A DNA stretch of 64,000 nt, taken from the NCBI GenBank assembly GCA_002708905.1, contig PAPM01000029.1, positions 103,464-167,463 of the forward strand. Reading direction: 5' to 3'. The notes beneath the pieces are model-generated. The model had not been told where the DNA came from, made no database searches, and saw nothing but the letters and a program-made list of their open reading frames with translations. Below are positions 61,052 through 64,000 of this stretch, one piece after another. The position numbers and the translations under genes are program-made. Each line of letters starts with the position of its first letter. Position 1 is the first letter of the stretch. The stretch is from Pseudomonadales bacterium. GTDB taxonomy: Bacteria > Pseudomonadota > Gammaproteobacteria > Pseudomonadales > Ketobacteraceae.

Positions 61052-61861
61052 TTACCAGATCCACTTAACCATGGCCTGGGCCACGTCTTCGTCGATGCCG
61101 TCAATACCGTACTTGTTGCGCCAGATCTGATATTCCACACCGGCCTGCAGCACCCCGGGTGCGCCCCAGGTTTTACCCAGATCCAACAGCAGGCGGGGGG
61201 CGGTTATGAGGTTGTCCTCCGAAGGGTCCAGGCCATAGGCGTAATCCAGAAAGCCTTCAAAAGCGAAGTCGAGAGAACCGATACTAAAGGGTTTCAGCCA
61301 TACCAAAGTAATCTGGCTACCGGTTTCCGTATTGGCTTCATTACGCACGTAATAATTAATCTGAAAAACCGGTACGCCGGGCAGGTCCAGATCCACTGCT
61401 AAACCGTACAGGTAATTATGGAAACCCTGCCCCACTTCCATGGTGGTGGTGATCAGCACATCCTTGATGATCCCCATGCTGAGATCTTTCCCGGTCATCT
61501 TGCCGAAGCTCAGCCGAGGCGAAATTTCGCCATAAAAACTGGTGTCCAGTTCCTGGCCGCTGCGGTCCGGATTGGTGATGTCCACGAAGAAAAAGTTATC
61601 CCCGTATTTCCAGCCATTAACATGCTCTAACGTAATGATCGAAGCCGATACCTCCTCGGAATCAAGCTTGCCGGCAACCGGGTCGAAAAAGATCGCCTCA
61701 TACGAATCACCATAGAGATACTGAATATTGGTGGAACTCCATTGTGCTGCCCCAGCGTTGGCGGTTGCCCCATACAACAATGCCCCGGCCATCACTGCCA
61801 TTTGAAGAAAGACTTGCTTTAGGTGAAACCCCTTTCCTAATTCGAAACGAACTGTATGCAT
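61052..61861 (-). CDS. Tsx/OmpK-type outer-membrane channel
   Basis: The product (269 aa) has a Sec signal (MAVMAGALLYGATANA) and a mature 12-stranded barrel-like chain that resembles the nucleoside-specific Tsx family: QWSSTNIQYLYGDSYE near the N-terminus, HVNGWKYGDNFFFVDITNPDR (the Tsx GD.FFF.D motif), and the aromatic C-terminus MVKWIW. AGGAG eight bases upstream supports ATG 61861. Being the first gene of the operon, it presumably lets the pathway substrate through the outer membrane; a nucleoside-like or ureide-like solute is inferred. Promoter region contains the GTTGTATACAAC palindrome. Confidence 0.87.
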   Translation of the reverse strand: MHTVRFELGKGFHLKQVFLQMAVMAGALLYGATANAGAAQWSSTNIQYLYGDSYEAIFFDPVAGKLDSEEVSASIITLEHVNGWKYGDNFFFVDITNPDRSGQELDTSFYGEISPRLSFGKMTGKDLSMGIIKDVLITTTMEVGQGFHNYLYGLAVDLDLPGVPVFQINYYVRNEANTETGSQITLVWLKPFSIGSLDFAFEGFLDYAYGLDPSEDNLITAPRLLLDLGKTWGAPGVLQAGVEYQIWRNKYGIDGIDEDVAQAMVKWIW

Positions 61862-61921
61862 GACTTAAGCTCCTGATCGGCCTGTGTTACCATTTATTTG
61901 GTGCACTTTGTTGTTCTTATC

Positions 61922-61933
61922 GTTGTATACAAC
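61922..61933. promoter_or_regulatory. Operator-like palindrome GTTGTATACAAC
   Basis: A perfect 12-bp palindrome with a GTATAC centre lies 60 bp upstream of the channel operon and 170 bp upstream of the divergent GntR gene. FCD-type GntR regulators commonly bind TTGTATACAA-like sites. The same GTATAC centre occurs in the P450 promoter at 55975-55989. The flanking region (61862-62106) otherwise holds no gene. Confidence 0.65.
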
Positions 61934-62106
61934 AGAAAGCAAAGCACATACCAGACAGCACCAGTGCTACGGTTTATTTTTATTAGGATTTAGTTTTCAA
62001 TAGGTTATGACAACAGCAGTAACAGCAAAACAGGGCTATTGGATCAGGGAATGTGCCTCAAAAATGGGCAATAGCATGTTTGCTGGTGCGTGTGCGGAAC
62101 CCATTC

Positions 62107-62799
62107 ATGAGCAGTGAGACCATGGATCAAAAGCCCAACCCCCAGGAAATCTACAGCACACTCAGGGAAATGATTATCGCCCTGCGGGTAGCGCCCGGGT
62201 CCCGGGTGACGGAATCACAGTTGGCGGATTATTTTTCCGTGAGCCGCACCCCCATACGGGCCGCCCTGCAACGGTTGGAGAGCGAAGGCTTCCTCACCAT
62301 CAAATCCAAACAGGGATGTTTTATCCGCAACATCGACATGCTGGAGATCAGCCAGTATTACGATGTGCGGGTCGCGCTGGAAAATCAGGCGCTGGATGAG
62401 ATTTCCAAACAAACCGATCACCGCGCCCTGGCGGAACTGGGGGAATTGTGGAATCCGGAGAAACTGCATTTCGGATTGGAAATCAATGATGCCTTGAAAG
62501 AAGCGGAAGAAAATTTCCATCTGGAACTGGCCAAATTATCCCGCAACAAGGTGCTGATTCAATACCTGGCCGACGTGAACGATCACATCCGTGCCATGCG
62601 ACGCTTAGGCTGGCCCAACAGCAAGAGTGTCACCGACACCTATGAAGAACACTATCGCATTTGCCAATTGTTGATGGCCGGAGAACTGGCCGAAGCCCAG
62701 GCTGAAATGACCAATCACATCCGCAAAAGCCAGGACCAGGCCAGCCGCATCACTCTGCATCAACTGTATGGCAATCGGGACGTGATCAGTTTCGATTAA
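62107..62799 (+). CDS. GntR-family transcriptional regulator with FCD domain
   Basis: From ATG 62107 the product has 230 aa (a GTG at 62053 would add 18). The N-terminal winged helix is clear (IYSTLREMIIALRVAPGSRVTESQLADYFSVSRTPIRAALQRLESEGFLTI), followed by an all-helical FCD effector domain (YYDVRVALENQAL, ENFHLELAKLSRN, YEEHYRICQLLMAGELAEA, MTNHIRKS) with the His residues that bind a metal and a carboxylate ligand. It is divergent from the channel/hydrolase operon and is the probable repressor for it, using the GTATAC palindrome, with the P450 as a possible second target. Confidence 0.93.
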   Translation: MSSETMDQKPNPQEIYSTLREMIIALRVAPGSRVTESQLADYFSVSRTPIRAALQRLESEGFLTIKSKQGCFIRNIDMLEISQYYDVRVALENQALDEISKQTDHRALAELGELWNPEKLHFGLEINDALKEAEENFHLELAKLSRNKVLIQYLADVNDHIRAMRRLGWPNSKSVTDTYEEHYRICQLLMAGELAEAQAEMTNHIRKSQDQASRITLHQLYGNRDVISFD

Positions 62800-62815
62800 A
62801 TCATTGGTAGCAGAA

Positions 62816-64000
62816 TCAACCTCGCCGCCAGTTCTGGTACTTCTCAACCCAGCGCAACAACCATTCCGGTTTATGGGCTTTCTTCCATTCTCCGGCGGCG
62901 TATTTGTTGGCTTCGTTCATAGTGGGATAAATATGAATGGTGCCGAGAATTTTGTTCAAGCCCAATCCATGTTTCATGGCCAGCACATATTCCGCGATCA
63001 GATCACCGGCGTGTTGACCAACGATGGTAACCCCGAGAATTTTGTCCTTACCGGGCGGGGTGAGCACTTTGACAAAACCATAGGCCTCTTCGTCGGTGAT
63101 GGCGCGATCCAGGTCGTCGATGCCGTAACAGGCCACTTCGTAGGGAATGTTTTTCTCCCGCGCTTCCAGCTCATTCAAGCCGACCCGGGCCACTTCCGGT
63201 TGGGTAAAGGTGGCCCAGGGAATCACAGAATAATCGGCCTTGAATTTCTTAAGGTGTCCGAACAATCCGTTCACCGAGGCATACCAGGCTTGATGGGCCG
63301 CAGTATGGGTGAACTGATAAGGGCCGGCCACATCACCACACGCGAGAATGTGTTTGTAGTTCGGCACCCGTAAATAGGCATCGGTTTTGATTGTGCGATT
63401 GGGGTTCAATGCAATACCCAACTCTTCCAGGCCCAGTCCATCGGTGTTGGCCGTGCGACCCACCGCCACCAGGATTTCGTCGCAATGTACCGCCACTTTC
63501 TTGCCCTTGTGTTCGCAAATCACCACTTTGTCGCGGGCATAACGGTCCACCCCCACCACCTTGTGATTGGTGAGCACATTGATACCTTCCTGGGTGAAGT
63601 TCGCGGTGACCAGGGCGGACACTTCTTCATCCTCCCGCATCATGATACGGGGCAACATTTCAATCTGGGTCACTTCTAAACCCAGGCGACTGAACGCCTG
63701 GGACAACTCACAACCGATGGGACCACCGCCCAGCACCGCCAGCCGCTTGGGCTTTTCCCGCAGATCCCAAACCGTATCCGAAGTTAAAAAGCCGGTATTG
63801 GCCAAACCGGGAATGGGGGGAATAGCCGGCCGCGCACCGGTGGCGATCACAATGCTGCGGGCGGTGAGATTCTTGCCGTTCACCTCCACTTCCCACGGGC
63901 TTTTCAGGCGGGCATAACCCTGAATGCACTCCACTCCCAACTCGGTGTATCGTTGCACCGAGTCATGGGGTTCAATGGCGCGGATATTGCGCTGCACCCG
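62816..64000 (-). CDS. Mercuric-reductase-like pyridine nucleotide-disulfide oxidoreductase, N-terminus outside window
   Basis: About 394 C-terminal residues are visible; the gene runs beyond the window end, so the FAD-binding N-terminus with the redox-active Cys pair is not seen. The visible part has the second FAD segment (IVIATGARPAIPPIPG), the NAD(P)H Rossmann motif (LAVLGGGPIGCELSQAFSRLGLEV), the ILACGDVAGP FAD motif and the dimerisation domain ending with the catalytic His-Glu-like region (GTIHIYPTMNEANKYAAGEW). This is the pattern of dihydrolipoamide dehydrogenase/mercuric reductase relatives, in particular the fusion-type 'FAD-containing oxidoreductase' group. The C-terminal Cys pair of true MerA is absent, so mercury reduction is unlikely. 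Confidence 0.88.
   Translation of the reverse strand, partial: RVQRNIRAIEPHDSVQRYTELGVECIQGYARLKSPWEVEVNGKNLTARSIVIATGARPAIPPIPGLANTGFLTSDTVWDLREKPKRLAVLGGGPIGCELSQAFSRLGLEVTQIEMLPRIMMREDEEVSALVTANFTQEGINVLTNHKVVGVDRYARDKVVICEHKGKKVAVHCDEILVAVGRTANTDGLGLEELGIALNPNRTIKTDAYLRVPNYKHILACGDVAGPYQFTHTAAHQAWYASVNGLFGHLKKFKADYSVIPWATFTQPEVARVGLNELEAREKNIPYEVACYGIDDLDRAITDEEAYGFVKVLTPPGKDKILGVTIVGQHAGDLIAEYVLAMKHGLGLNKILGTIHIYPTMNEANKYAAGEWKKAHKPEWLLRWVEKYQNWRRG

Noticed and set aside
62816..64000. Call as mercuric reductase MerA
   Set aside because: The C-terminal vicinal cysteine pair of MerA is missing (the protein ends EKYQNWRRG) and no other mer gene is near; the N-terminus with the redox cysteines is outside the window.
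1..64000. tRNA, rRNA, insertion sequences, prophage genes or integrases
   Set aside because: I looked for these by eye at gene borders and in intergenic regions and found no cloverleaf-like sequence, transposase, integrase or terminal inverted repeat; a tool-based scan could still reveal a degenerate one.

Overview
The window looks like chromosomal DNA of a Gram-negative gammaproteobacterium with Pseudomonadales-like gene order. Three blocks support this: an ompR/envZ pair next to tex; gshA followed by rmf, dsbB and rsd/algQ; and an FKBP isomerase, an AlgP-like (Lys/Ala/Pro)n protein and an ABC-F ATPase. In Pseudomonas aeruginosa, as I recall it, algQ, the FKBP gene, algP and the ABC-F gene are adjacent. 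A cytochrome P450, several hydrolases and an RND pump would suit a marine or hydrocarbon-associated relative (Alcanivorax/Ketobacter type), but genus is inference only. No rRNA, tRNA, insertion sequence, phage or CRISPR array was seen.

Layout. 0-9.6 kb is rich in two-component systems: a cut-off OmpR-type regulator with its kinase, a calcium-binding thrombospondin-3-repeat lipoprotein, and a NarL-type regulator convergent with a hybrid kinase; trhO (tRNA modification) follows. 8.2-12.3 kb is an ompR / pyruvate-kinase-like / envZ operon, with a kinase-like enzyme sitting between regulator and sensor. 12.5-17 kb is an RND efflux pair. 17-26.7 kb is mostly housekeeping: DUF1631, tex, a lipoprotein hydrolase, gshA, rmf, dsbB and rsd.

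26.8-46.8 kb separates rsd from the FKBP/algP block and looks like accessory material. It holds a WD40 lipoprotein, the antiporter nhaD, two unusual proteins that join a membrane-anchored pilin-like domain to LVIVD-type repeats, an LpoB/LPP20 lipoprotein operon, and a six-gene extracellular electron transfer operon. The operon encodes, in transcription order, a CymA-like NapC/NirT tetraheme quinol oxidase, a large periplasmic multiheme cytochrome fused to an ethylbenzene-dehydrogenase-type heme domain, an MtrA-like decaheme cytochrome, an MtrB-like porin, and two OmcA/MtrC-type decaheme surface lipoproteins. I count 43 CXXCH motifs plus one CX3CH motif. Together they make a complete predicted route from the quinone pool to the outside of the cell.

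46.9-55.8 kb returns to common genes: FKBP, algP, ABC-F, an HD-GYP phosphodiesterase, an MFS transporter, elbB, a GFA protein and an alpha/beta hydrolase. 55.9-62.8 kb is a catabolic island: a P450, then an opposing operon encoding a Tsx-like outer-membrane channel, a cysteine hydrolase, an NCS2-type permease, a biuret-amidohydrolase-like enzyme and a cupin, with a divergent GntR/FCD regulator. Palindromic GTATAC elements occur in front of both the P450 and the channel operon, which suggests one regulator for both. The window ends inside a mercuric-reductase-like flavoprotein.
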